Assembly (NCBI GenBank): GCA_963739995.1
Contig: CAVUCH010000019.1
Location: forward strand, 62,001-126,000
Reading direction: 5' to 3'
Source of the DNA: CAVUCH01 sp963739995
GTDB lineage: Bacteria; Acidobacteriota; Vicinamibacteria; Vicinamibacterales; JAENWD01
Length of the DNA stretch: 64,000 nt
The notes beneath the pieces are model-generated. The model was not told the DNA's origin and searched no databases. It was given only the letters and a program-made list of their open reading frames with translations. This document shows positions 1 through 9,725 of this stretch, in pieces. The stretch's first letter is position 1; each line of letters opens with the position of its first letter. The position numbers and the translations under genes are program-made.

Positions 1-97
1 CCCGTGCGAGATGTTCGAAGTCCTCCTCGAGCGTGGTCCGGAGCTTCTGGTTGGCGGAGGCGATGTACTCGTCATCGATTCCGAAACGCGCTGCCAT
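1..97 (-). CDS. rhaI: L-rhamnose isomerase (RhaI type), N-terminal fragment
   Basis: Only the first 32 codons are inside the window; the gene continues off the left edge. The ATG is at position 97. The visible residues begin MAARFGIDDEYI and continue with a basic and acidic helix ending EDFEHLAR. This is the pattern I recall at the start of RhaI-type L-rhamnose isomerases (an 'xEDYExL' helix), which interconvert L-rhamnose and L-rhamnulose in the cytoplasm. The gene lies 43 bp downstream of the aldolase/dehydrogenase on the same strand, so it is the last visible gene of the rhamnose operon. The identification rests mainly on context, because no active-site residues are visible. A different sugar isomerase would also fit. 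Confidence 0.55.
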   Translation of the reverse strand, partial: MAARFGIDDEYIASANQKLRTTLEEDFEHLAR

Positions 98-140
98 GGT
101 ATCCCTCCGTCACGACCACTCGAGTGTGCACGACCCGCAA

Positions 141-2334
141 CTACCGCAAGAACCCATCCTGCAGCCCGCCGTCCACCGGGATGATGTGCCCGGTGGTCTT
201 CGCGAGGCGCCCGCTCACGAGCAGCAGAATCGCCTCTGCCTGATCCTCGGGCTCGATTGGAGACCCCGTGAGCGACCGTGTAGCGTAGAAGCCTGCCAGC
301 CGGCCGCGCAGGTCGTCGGTCGACTCATCTTCGCCAAATGCGATCCCGTACTTCGCGAGCGATGCCACGACGCGATCCCTGGGGAACATCGTGCTCCCCT
401 TGACGACCGTGGCCGGGGCCACGGCATTGACGCGGACGAGCGGCGCCATCTCGACCGCGAGCTCCCGAACGAGGTGGTTTGCCGCCGCCTTGCTCGTGTC
501 GTATGCAAGGCTCCCCTTCTTTGCCACGACCGCATTCGCGCTGGTGGTCAGCACGATGGTGGCAGGGAGCCCCTGCCGCCGGAAGATCTGGTGCGCCTCG
601 TCGGCCACGATGTAGGCCCCGGTAACGTTGATGCCAAAGGTGAGCGCCCACATCTGGTCCTCGACCCGTCCGTCCCTGTCCGGCGGTACGAAGATGCCGG
701 CGGTGATGACCACCGCATCCAGGCCGCCGTACGCGAGCATCACGTCGGCAAACATCCGTCTCACGCTGCCCCGATCGGTGACGTCGCACGCGAGTCCGAT
801 CGCCGGGCCACAGTTGCTGATGCCGGTGCCCGCCACGCCGATGCCCTCACCGTACCGGGTGACGATCTCACCGGCCGTCGCCTGCGCCGCCGCCGCGTCA
901 CGATCCACGGCCACGATGTGTGCCCCCTCGCCAACCAGGCGATGCGCCGTGGCCTTGCCGATGCCGGCGCCGGCGCCGATGACCGCGATCACCTGGCGGT
1001 CGAGCTCCTTTTCGGGCGGCAGCCGGCGGAGCTTCGCCTCCTCGAGGTTCCAGTACCTCGATGTCGAAGGCCTCCTGCTGGTCCATCGCCTCGTACGTGT
1101 CGATGGCCTCCGCGCCCCGCATCACCTCGATGGCGCAGTTGTAGAACTCCGCGGTGACGCGCGATTCGCTCTTGTTCTTGCCCCAGGCCACCATCCCAAG
1201 CCCTGGAATCAGCATCACCGTCGGATTGGGATCGCGCATCGGCGGCGAATCGGGACGCCGGCAGCGGTTGTAGTAGGCGACGTAGTCCTGGCGGTACGCG
1301 TCGAGATACGCGGGCAATGCCGCTTTCAGCGCCTCGACGTCGCCCCCTGCCGGATCCCACTCGACGAACAGCGGCTTGATCTTCGTGCGCAGGAAGTGGT
1401 CCGGGCAGGAGGTGCCGAGCGCGGCCAGCCGCGGCGCGTCGTGGCTGTTCACGAAGCGCAGCATCCGATCGTCGTGCTGGACCGTGGCGACGAACCGGCG
1501 CGAGGCCGAGATCTGGCCGCGGAGCACCGGCACGAGCTCCGCGAGGATGTGGACCCGCTCCGCCTCGGCGATCGGCGCGTGCTTCTGTCCGCCAAACGTC
1601 CGATCGCCGCGGTCGTGCCGCTCGATGTACTCGGTCGCCCGATCGATGATCTCGAGCGCCGTCTCGTAGCACGTCTTGTCGTCGTTGCTCCATGAGCTCA
1701 TGCCGTGGTGTCCGAGCAGCACACCCTTTGCGCCCGGATGCTGCGCGATCAGACGTTCGATCATCAGCCCGATATCGAAGCCGGGCCGCTGCCAGGGGAC
1801 GTAAACGACGTCATCGCCGTAAATCTCGGCGCACAGCCGCTCCTGGTTCACCGAGGCGGCGACGGCAATGACCGCGTTCGGATGCAGGTGGTCTACATGC
1901 TGGTACGGGACGAACGTGTGCAGCGGCGTGTCGATCGAGCAGGCCCGCGGATTCAGGTTGAAGACGCAGTGGCTGTACATCGGGTACATCGCGTCCTCGA
2001 TGGGCGTTTTCGGCCCGCGCTCGGGACTGTTCACGTAGCGCGCCTTCATCGCCCGGACCTTGTCGAGATAGAGCGACGCAAAGCCGTCCCGTGTCGCCGT
2101 CCGCAGGTCGCCTCCCGAGCCTTTCACCCAGAGCACCTCCACGAGCTCGCCGCTGAGCGGGTCGCGCTCGGTCAGCTTCGACGACGTGTTGCCGCCCCCG
2201 GTGTTGGTCAGCGTGAGGTCGTCGCCGAGCCTGTTGGATCGATAGACGAGGCGGTCGACACCCGACAGCCGATCGGCGTCTTCATCCCGCCAGAGATACT
2301 TGACGTGCTGCAGTTCTGCCGCGTTCTTGCCCAT
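141..2334 (-). CDS. rhaEW: Bifunctional rhamnulose-1-phosphate aldolase / L-lactaldehyde dehydrogenase, frameshifted
   Basis: The N-terminal 426 codons are a class II aldolase-like domain that splits rhamnulose-1-phosphate into DHAP and L-lactaldehyde. Candidate metal-binding histidines are H139, H146, H149 and H151, with an LGHHG motif near 208-211. The C-terminal part is a short-chain dehydrogenase with GAGAGIG nucleotide-binding motif and catalytic YDTSK, which would oxidise lactaldehyde. The fused architecture is known in rhamnose operons of several phyla. The ATG at 2334 is preferred over the TTG at 2340. One extra base at 1056-1057 (GAG-G-TAC) breaks the frame exactly between the two domains; correcting it gives about 730 residues. 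The dehydrogenase part alone is open from a GTG at 992. The gene is co-directional with the GH78 gene upstream and rhaI downstream. Confidence 0.88.
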
Positions 2335-2490
2335 AAACAACCCATTTCTGTCTCAGCGACGGTGTGCGGCTCGCGTGGTCGCCAGGCGCCGGGTATGGAC
2401 TTGGTGCCATCACTCCGTTCGTCAGTACCTCACAGGCCCCACGCAGCCAGCAAGGTAACGCCTTGTGCTTCGTGAGGCGAATCAGGTGGA

Positions 2491-5209
2491 TCATCGGGTG
2501 GCTCTCATCTGCCATCGGCCAGGGGGCACGGCGAAGATCAGCCGATCGCCACGGGCCGCCTCGAACGTCGCGCCAGCCGCCACCGGCGTCGTGCCGTTGA
2601 TCGTGACGCCATCCACGGACGTCGCGGGCAGGAACACGCGTGCGCTGGTGTTCGGTGGAATTTCGATCTCCAGGGTGAAGCTGTCGGGAGCCTTGGTCCA
2701 CCGGCTCACGATTCGACCGCGGATCGACTGGAGTGACGCCTCCACGCGGGTGAGGTCGCCGGCGGGCTGCGGCTCGATCAGGATCCTCTTGAACCCAGGA
2801 CCGTCGGGATCGCTCCGGATACCAGCGAGGTCGCGGTAGAACCACTCGTTGATCTGGCCGAGCATGAAGTGGTTCTGTGACGAACGCCGGTCGGCATCCC
2901 AGGCTTCCGTCAGGCTGGTGGCCCCCCGCTTCAACTGGTACCCGTACCCCGGTTTTTCCGCCTGGTGGTTCATGGCGAAAATGACGTCGGATCGTCCCCC
3001 GTCCGCAAGCGCCCGCAGCAAGTAACGGTAGCCCACGTCGCCGGCAGTCAACGCGTTCCCACGCTGCCGGACGTCACGCACGAGGTTGTCGAGAACCGCC
3101 ACGCGGTCGCCGTCGGGCACGAGATTCATCACGAGCGGCAGGGCGTTCGCGGTCTGCGAACCAGTGGCGAACGTCTTCAGCTCGCCGTTGTAAAACGCCT
3201 TTTGGAAGGCCTTGCGAATCTCGGCCGACAGCGCCTCATAGCGCGCCGCATCGTCGGACTTCCCGAGGAGGGCTGCCGCCCGCGCAAGCGTCTTCGCATC
3301 CGCGTAGTAGAACGCGGTCGCGGTGAGCGCCACCGGTGTGAGCTGAGCCACGCCCGGGCGTTTCGGCCCGATGTCGTACCAGTCACCCAGACCGTGCGAC
3401 AGCACATGCGAAGTGGCTTGTGTGCCGAGGTAGGCCACGTATCGCTCCATGGCCGCGTAGTGTCGCCGGAGCAGGTCGAGATCGCCGGTCCATTCGTATT
3501 GCTGCCAGGGCACCAGCACGACGGCGCTCCCCCACTCCGGGGAGTCACGAAATCCACCCTCGAACACGGTGTACTCGGGTGCTATGTCGGGAACCAACCC
3601 GTTCGGCAGTTGGCTGTCCGCCATATCGCTCATGCCCTTGACGAAGAGCTGTGTCAGGTCGAACTCGTACCGCAGCGACGGCCCGTTCAGGTGGTACTGC
3701 TCCAACCAACCAAGCCGCTCACGATGTGGGCAGTCGGTGACCACGCTCATCAGGTTGCTGCGCTGTGCCCATCGAACCAGGCGGTGAATGCGGTTGAACA
3801 GGTCGTCGGACGAGACGAACGTCCCGATCGGCGGGGATGCCGACCCCACGACCACCCCTTCGAGACTCTCCACGTGGGGCAGGTCGCGCGCCCCCTTCGC
3901 GGGGAGGCGTTCGACCTGCAGATACCGCGCGCCGTGGTAGAAGAACCTCGGCCGAAACAGCTCCGCTGCTCCGCCCTTCAGCATGTACTCCCAGTACGCC
4001 TCGCCCCCGCCCACGGAACCCCGATCCACCGAGCCGTCGGCATTCACGAGCTCCGCCGGCACGATCCGGACGCGGGCCCCGCGGGAGCCGCGCACCCGGA
4101 GCCGCGGCATCAGCGCCGCGTTCTGACCCAGGTCGTACACGGCGCGGCCATCGATCAGCTCCCTGATTTGCACCGGGGCGAGTACCTCGAACGTGGCGAT
4201 CGGCGGTGCGGCACTGGTGGCGCCCTTCAACACGCCACCCGGACCGTCGGTCACCACGGCTGCACGCCACGTGCGCTCGTCGAAGCCCGGCCGGTTCCAG
4301 CCGGACGGCTCGGCGCCGGCATCGAAATCTTCACCGCCGAACATGCAGGAGAACGTGATGGGACCGGGGCTGGTCCGCCACTGGTCGTCGGTGCCGATGA
4401 TCTCGGTCCGGCCGTCGTCGTACTCGAGCCGCACGTGCGCGATCGCCGTCAACGGGCCCGTCGCGCCCGTGAACTTCGCATAACGCCCGCCGGGCACTCG
4501 ATACATGCCGCCTCCGAGCAGCAGCCCGATCGCGTTTGGACCCGGGCGGACCTGCGTGGTGATGTCGCGCGTGTCGTACAGGCAGGTCTTGTCGTACTTC
4601 GTCCAGCCGGGTGCGAGTACGTCCCCACCGATCTTCTCGCCGTTCACCGACAGCTCGTACTGTCCGAGTCCCGAGACGTGCACGACCCCGCGGGTGAGCC
4701 CCGGCCCGACGACGAACTCACGACGCGCCAGCACGGTGGCGCTCTCGGACGGGGCCGTGATCCAGCGCGCACGCCAGGCGCCGGCTTCGAGCAGGCCCAT
4801 GGTCCACGACGCGGCAGGGCTCCAGGTTGACGGCGCACCGTCCTTGTCCCACACCCTCACCTTCCAGAAGACCTGTTGCGAGGAGGTCAGGGGCTGGCCA
4901 CCGTAGGCAACCTGCGTGGTCTGGTCCGACGACATCTGACCCGTGTCCCACAGATCGCCGCTGTCGCGATCGAGCTGCGCCCGCGATCCGGACACCAGGA
5001 TGCGGTAGCCGGTCTGACGCTCTCCACGCGCGGAGCCGGAGAGTGCCCACGACAGTCGCGGCGCTGCGACGTCGATGCCGAGCGGATGCGGTGACGTACT
5101 CGCAGCGCAGGCCGACCGCGGCGAGGTCCGGCGTCCCTGAGGCCGCCGGTGTCATGGCGGCCCAGCCGACGAGGGCGACGGCCAGCAGGATGCGAGCGGC
5201 GCCGCTCAC
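2491..5209 (-). CDS. Secreted alpha-L-rhamnosidase (GH78 clade), frameshifted near the N-terminus
   Basis: This is a GH78-type alpha-L-rhamnosidase that would release terminal L-rhamnose. A GTG at 5209 overlaps the TGA of the preceding gene by four bases and opens a signal peptide (ILLAVALVGWAAM). It is followed by LRCEY and, in another frame, PLGIDVAAPRLSW, which is the family's typical N-terminal sandwich. One extra base at 5086 separates them. From there the frame is open to 2491, giving about 905 residues. The (alpha/alpha)6 domain has TDCPHRERLGWLEQ and, later, LTEAWDA. Compared from memory with Bacillus RhaB (D567, E572, D579, E841), the first two acids and the late Glu are present. The position of D579 (WTGD) is occupied by WLEQ, so this is a divergent clade. 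It lies in the rhamnose operon. Confidence 0.85.
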
Positions 5210-6759
5210 TCGAGTGTCAGCACCACGACCCCGTGGCCGTTGATCGTTACGCTGCCACCCGTGAGCGGCATCGAGACGGCGGGGTTCCCCCCGGTCGTCT
5301 GATCGAGAACGAGCGCCTGACCGCGAGCCCCGGGAACGGTGAGGGTGAAGGGCCGATTGCGCTTGTTCACGAGGAGCACCTTGCGCTGCCGGTTGCGCGT
5401 GAGAAACGCCTGAGCGTAGACGTACGGCTGTTTCGAGGTGAGCTCGATCTGCGTGGACACGAGCGTATCGCCGGGGCCGAAGTTGTCGTGGATCAGCTTG
5501 AGCAGCTGCCATCGCGCGTTCGGTTTGCCCGTATCCCAGTCGACCATCGAGACGCTGGGAAACTGCGTCGGGTATCCCACCAGCTGTGACTCGCCGGCGA
5601 TGTCGATGCCGATCCGGGCCAGCTCGGAGTAGAGATACGCGTACATCCCGCTCACGAGGCTCCAGTACGTGGACGGGATCGGCTTGAACGTGAACCCCGG
5701 CTCGCCCTGCAGCAGATCGTCCGCCGAGATCGCGCCGATCTCGTTGATCGTCGTTTTCGTCTCAGGCGCCAGCCGCTGCCGGATCAACTCGATGTACCGG
5801 ACCGTGGCGAGGAACCGATCGGCCTGATCGAAAAACGTGTACTGCTGAATCTCCGGCGGCTGATCGGCAGTCGGTATCGCGTAGAAGTGATACGAGATCA
5901 TGTCGATCGGGATGCCCGGCTTGTGATTCTTCGGGTCGAGAAAATACTCGAAGAACCGCGCCGTCGCGGCAGTGTTCGCGACCGAGATGCCGACAAACTT
6001 GATCGACGGATCCACCGCGCGTATCCCCGAGACGATGGCGTCGTACCGTTCGGTGTACTGCTCGGGTGTGGTCTGGTGCTCGAGGTCGGGTTCGTTCAGC
6101 ACTTCCCAGTAGTCGAACTTGTAGTGATGCCCCGACTCGTGACGTTTGCCGAGCTCGTCGGTGAAACCGCCCTTCGTGTACCAGCTCACCAGGCGGCCGA
6201 AGTAGTCGCCGAGCTCCTTGAGAGTGGGGTCGCGAAGCTCGGTGCCCTGGTTGTAGGTCCACGTCGGTTCATCCGGGTTCGCCGGGTAGGCCACCGGCTT
6301 GTCGGTCTTGAACATCCAGTGCGGGATCGTGCTGAAGTTCATCATCACCGAGTGGCCCTTCACCGCGTTCATGAAGTCCTCGGTCATCGGATCGATCAGC
6401 GAGAAGTCCCACGACGTCTTTCCGTTCGCGGGCGGTTCGAGCTCCGCGACGACGAGCTTTGGATACGGGAACCACGGCACGTATCGGACGTAGTCGCACC
6501 CAAGGTCCGTGAGGGACTGGAAGGCCGGCCCGTGGATCGGCGAACCGCGCCTCAGGAGCGGGTTGACGACGACCTGCAGCGTGGGCGTCGTCTTCGACAC
6601 GTTGAGGACGGTGTCCCACGACACCTTGACGGTGCCCTGTTCGGCGGATCCTGCTGCCTGGCGGCCGGCAGCGAGCGTTGCACGGGGCCGAATTGCGATC
6701 CCGGGGAATGCCAGGAGACCGACCGTCAGAAGGAGCAGGGTGGCGCGCGGTGATCTCAC
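5206..6759 (-). CDS. Secreted clan-A glycoside hydrolase, GH39-like
   Basis: This 517-residue protein is a probable secreted retaining glycosidase. The GTG at 6759 is chosen because GGAG lies about 7 bases upstream and a clean hydrophobic signal peptide (ATLLLLTVGLLAF) follows; the frame is open further upstream but without such a signal. The (beta/alpha)8 barrel shows the acid/base motif VLNEPD at E223 and a second conserved Glu in TTINEIG at E340, the expected nucleophile. An all-beta C-terminal domain ends in VVVLTLE. GH39 enzymes are mostly beta-xylosidases or iduronidases, but related clan-A families occur in rhamnoside loci, so the substrate is unknown. The stop codon overlaps the GTG of the downstream GH78 gene (GTGA), implying translational coupling. 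Confidence 0.78.
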   Translation of the reverse strand: MRSPRATLLLLTVGLLAFPGIAIRPRATLAAGRQAAGSAEQGTVKVSWDTVLNVSKTTPTLQVVVNPLLRRGSPIHGPAFQSLTDLGCDYVRYVPWFPYPKLVVAELEPPANGKTSWDFSLIDPMTEDFMNAVKGHSVMMNFSTIPHWMFKTDKPVAYPANPDEPTWTYNQGTELRDPTLKELGDYFGRLVSWYTKGGFTDELGKRHESGHHYKFDYWEVLNEPDLEHQTTPEQYTERYDAIVSGIRAVDPSIKFVGISVANTAATARFFEYFLDPKNHKPGIPIDMISYHFYAIPTADQPPEIQQYTFFDQADRFLATVRYIELIRQRLAPETKTTINEIGAISADDLLQGEPGFTFKPIPSTYWSLVSGMYAYLYSELARIGIDIAGESQLVGYPTQFPSVSMVDWDTGKPNARWQLLKLIHDNFGPGDTLVSTQIELTSKQPYVYAQAFLTRNRQRKVLLVNKRNRPFTLTVPGARGQALVLDQTTGGNPAVSMPLTGGSVTINGHGVVVLTLE

Positions 6760-6835
6760 GGATGACTCCAGTCGAAGCTGCCGGGCACCGGCCCGGAGGT
6801 GAACGATGCGACGGATTTGCGCGGCATGCTCGTCG

Positions 6836-7981
6836 TCATTGTCCGGACTTGAGGAAGTTGCCGTAGCCGACGACAACGGTGGATCCAATCAGCACCGCGA
6901 GCCCGGCGCCGATCAGGAGGTGGGTGCGTGCACTGGTGCCGCGCCACTCTCTCAAGGCCACGCCCCAGAGCGTGCTGAAAATGATGATGCTGGCCATGTG
7001 GAGCGTCCAGCTCGAGAACTCGTACCGTCCCATCCTGGTCTGGCCCATGCTGTAGAAGAAGAACTGGAAGTACCACGTGATCCCGGCGGCCGCCGAGAGC
7101 AGGTAATTGCGGGCGAGCGGTATCTCGTCCGCCATTCCGTGCACGGGCGCTGCTGCCGCGCCGAGCGATGCGGGCTGAGCGCGTCCCACCGTGCCCCCTT
7201 CGAACGGCCGCAGACCCAGGTACTCGTGCGCCGAGCGGTTGCGGACGTTGAGCCCTACGCACCACAGGAAGTTCGTGGTGAACCCGCCGAGCAGCACCAC
7301 CACCAGCACCGGCAGGTTCTCCCAGAGGTCGGTCCGCCCTGCCGCGGCGAGTTGCGTGCGGGCGATGTCCGCCAACGGTTTGCCTGCAGCCAGCCCGTAG
7401 GCGAAACAGGAGCTCATGATTCCGGAGAAGGTTGCGACGAGCATGCCCTTCGAAAAGCTGAACTCCCGGACCGTTGCGGCCTTCTGTTCCTGTGAGAGCT
7501 CGCGTTCCTTCCGCATGCCCGCTACGCCGCTGAGGGCGATGCCGGCCAGGCAGGCGGCCACACCGGCAAGGATGACGCGACCCGAAGTACTCGCCGCGAT
7601 GGCCACGATCTCGCCGCTGAAGAGGGGCGGCACGAGCGTCCCGAATGCGGCGCAGTAGCCGAGTGCGACCGCGACGCCGAGCGCGATGCCGAGGTATCGC
7701 ACGGCCAGGCCGAAGGTCAGGCCCCCCAGACCCCACAGCACCCCGAATGCGTACGACCACCACAGCGTGCGTGCGGGGGCGGCATGCAGCGTCTCCCAGA
7801 AGCCGGGGACGAGCGCCCAGGCGAGCGCCAGGGGCGCCACGATCCAGCTGAACACACCGCCGACGAGCCAGTAGGTCTCCCACGACCATCGCTGCACTCC
7901 CCGGTAGGGGATGTAGAAGCTGGCGGCCGCCAGCCCGCCAATCCAGTGGTAGAGGACGCCGACAAAGGGATTGGGGCCCAC
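6836..7981 (-). CDS. rhaT: L-rhamnose/proton symporter RhaT
   Basis: This is a 381-residue integral membrane protein of the RhaT family (drug/metabolite transporter superfamily) that would carry L-rhamnose across the inner membrane with protons. It begins with NPFVGVLYHWIGGLAAASFY. About ten hydrophobic segments follow, together with the family's characteristic stretches GLTFGLAVRYLGIALG and TWYFQFFFYSMGQTRMG. The GTG at 7981 is preceded by GGGAGG 8 bases upstream. The isomerase gene ends 32 bp upstream, and the clan-A hydrolase gene starts 76 bp downstream. Length and motif order match the family; no frame problems are visible. Together with the secreted rhamnosidases it supplies the import step of the locus. 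Confidence 0.92.
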   Translation of the reverse strand: MGPNPFVGVLYHWIGGLAAASFYIPYRGVQRWSWETYWLVGGVFSWIVAPLALAWALVPGFWETLHAAPARTLWWSYAFGVLWGLGGLTFGLAVRYLGIALGVAVALGYCAAFGTLVPPLFSGEIVAIAASTSGRVILAGVAACLAGIALSGVAGMRKERELSQEQKAATVREFSFSKGMLVATFSGIMSSCFAYGLAAGKPLADIARTQLAAAGRTDLWENLPVLVVVLLGGFTTNFLWCVGLNVRNRSAHEYLGLRPFEGGTVGRAQPASLGAAAAPVHGMADEIPLARNYLLSAAAGITWYFQFFFYSMGQTRMGRYEFSSWTLHMASIIIFSTLWGVALREWRGTSARTHLLIGAGLAVLIGSTVVVGYGNFLKSGQ

Positions 7982-8013
7982 ACACGCGCCCTCCCGGCGC
8001 GATCACAGGAACG

Positions 8014-9438
8014 TCAGCAGACGGTGGTCGCCTGGACTCCGAGCAACTGGGCGAGCTTGCGGACAGGCTCGGCGACGTGGCCGATGCCAACGGCGCAGTG
8101 ATGCGCAGGTCCATGGCCGCTCCATTCGGTCACGAAGCGGCGCGCGCCGATACGGAAGCGGTACCGGCTGTTCGTGTTGCCGATTTCCAGCGTGGGGCCG
8201 GGCACCGATTCACCTTCGGCCAGCAGGAACCCCAGCCCGCCCTCGGCGCTTTCGTACACCGAGAGCAGCGTGACTGGCCCGTGCCTGACGGTCATCTCGA
8301 CCGAGAGTCCGTGCCCGACCTTGCCGTGATAGACCTGCAGCGGACGCACCTTGGTCTTTCCCTCGGCAATCGCGATGTGGCCGGGACCGTCGTGGCCCAT
8401 CAGCACCACGTCGTCGGTGAAGTCCATCGCGTAGTACTCGGTGAACGAGCCGCCGGCCCCGAAGCTGTCCAGGATCTTCATTGCCTGGACGTTCTTCACT
8501 TCGTACTCCCCCGCGACGGGCACGCCGCGCGCGGTGAGCAGGGAGTTGCCGAGGATGATCGAGCTCATGGCGTCCTCGTGCTCCGGCATCCCCGATCCCT
8601 TGTAGTAGTAGGCGAGAGACCCGAGATCGTGAGCGGCCACGAGCCGGTCGAGGGCCACACTGGTGCGCGCGGCGCGCTCCAGCTCGGGGACGGAGCAATC
8701 GGGCTGCACATCGAGGCGGCAGCGGAATTCAGCAACCCGGGCCTGCACCTCGGCCGCGCCGATATCGCGCCGCTGCGCGGCGAGCTCGTCCACCTCCAAC
8801 ACCTCCACATGACCGCCGAAGGTGGCGCAGTGGCGTGTGAGATCCGAATAGATATCGAGCATGCCCCCGTAGTAGTGGCCCATCAGCCCCAGACGGTTGT
8901 GCGACATGACATTCGCCACGCGCGCGGCATCGACCCACGCGTCGATCTCGGCCCAGCACACGGGGTCGTCGTGCAGCAGGCCGGTGACCTGATGGAAGTC
9001 GATCCGTGCACGTCGGAAGACGTTGGCCAGCTCGGGTGCGGGGCACGCGGCGCAACAGGCGAGCCATTCGCCGGTCATCGCGGTGCGATCGCCCATCGCG
9101 TTGAACGTGGCGTAGTCAATCGCCGCGACCGGCTGGAGGCTGAGCACCACCACGGGCACGCGGGCGCGCTGCACGACCGGAAGCACCGTGGCGCTCAGTG
9201 CGTAGGTCGTGATGTAGAGGAAGATGAGGTCGACATCCTCGCGGCGAAACTGGTGGCCGGCCACGAGGGCCTTCTCCGGGGTATCGATCAGGCCGAGGTT
9301 CACCACCTCCACACCGGGTCGCTCGAGCCGCCCCGCAACGATCCGGATGTACCCCTCCAGACGTTCCTTGAGGCCCGTGAACTGCGGCCAATACGCATCC
9401 AGGCCGATTCCGAACAGGCCGACCCTCACGTGCCTCAT
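8014..9438 (-). CDS. L-fucose/L-arabinose isomerase-family protein
   Basis: The 474-residue product resembles the fucose/arabinose isomerase superfamily of aldose-ketose isomerases. The N-terminal Rossmann-like part runs from VRVGLFGIGLDAYW through the segment around LIFLYITTYA. The C-terminal part holds candidate metal-binding acids in GEYEVKN and FTEYYAMDF and a conserved histidine in HDGPGH. The ATG at 9438 is taken as the start. The frame is open to 10338, but the upstream 300 codons run through an intergenic repeat and a different gene and are not coding. The gene sits directly upstream of rhaT. Because a separate rhamnose isomerase seems to lie at the left edge, this enzyme may handle a second sugar (such as arabinose or fucose) released from the same glycan. 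The exact substrate cannot be read from sequence. Confidence 0.8.
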   Translation of the reverse strand: MRHVRVGLFGIGLDAYWPQFTGLKERLEGYIRIVAGRLERPGVEVVNLGLIDTPEKALVAGHQFRREDVDLIFLYITTYALSATVLPVVQRARVPVVVLSLQPVAAIDYATFNAMGDRTAMTGEWLACCAACPAPELANVFRRARIDFHQVTGLLHDDPVCWAEIDAWVDAARVANVMSHNRLGLMGHYYGGMLDIYSDLTRHCATFGGHVEVLEVDELAAQRRDIGAAEVQARVAEFRCRLDVQPDCSVPELERAARTSVALDRLVAAHDLGSLAYYYKGSGMPEHEDAMSSIILGNSLLTARGVPVAGEYEVKNVQAMKILDSFGAGGSFTEYYAMDFTDDVVLMGHDGPGHIAIAEGKTKVRPLQVYHGKVGHGLSVEMTVRHGPVTLLSVYESAEGGLGFLLAEGESVPGPTLEIGNTNSRYRFRIGARRFVTEWSGHGPAHHCAVGIGHVAEPVRKLAQLLGVQATTVC

Positions 9439-9442
9439 GTCA

Positions 9443-9609
9443 CTGGCAGCCCGTGGTGGAAGTCCGGCGTCGCACCGAGGACGCCGAGGCGCCCTGCGGG
9501 CAAGGCGCGAGGACCGAGAATATCGGGCAATATGCGAGGGACGAGCAACGCAGCACGCAGGGATGCATCGGCGTTCGAATGCAGCCGGACTTCCACCACG
9601 GGCTGCCAG
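9443..9609. repeat. Dispersed inverted-repeat element, copy 1
   Basis: A 167-bp intergenic element bounded by perfect 26-bp inverted ends: positions 9443-9468 are the exact reverse complement of 9584-9609 (core CCCGTGGTGGAAGTCCGGC). Its interior is about 85% identical by eye to the reverse complement of the element at 14959-15122. It begins five bases upstream of the isomerase ATG. No transposase is present, so it looks like a MITE-type or REP/BIME-type sequence, or a structured RNA element in the operon leader. Confidence 0.75.
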
Positions 9610-9725
9610 GGCCCACGTCCGTTCGTGGCCGACCGGCACATCGCCCTGGCGGCAGGATGCGGTGCGAGGGGCGGCGCCTGCTGGCGCGGGTGCATGGAGC
9701 GGCGGGCACGGGTGTCTTTCGCTGG

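Noticed and set aside
2965..4830. Plus-strand 621-codon open frame opposite the GH78 gene
   Set aside because: It is an antisense reading of conserved rhamnosidase sequence without a ribosome-binding site or domain.
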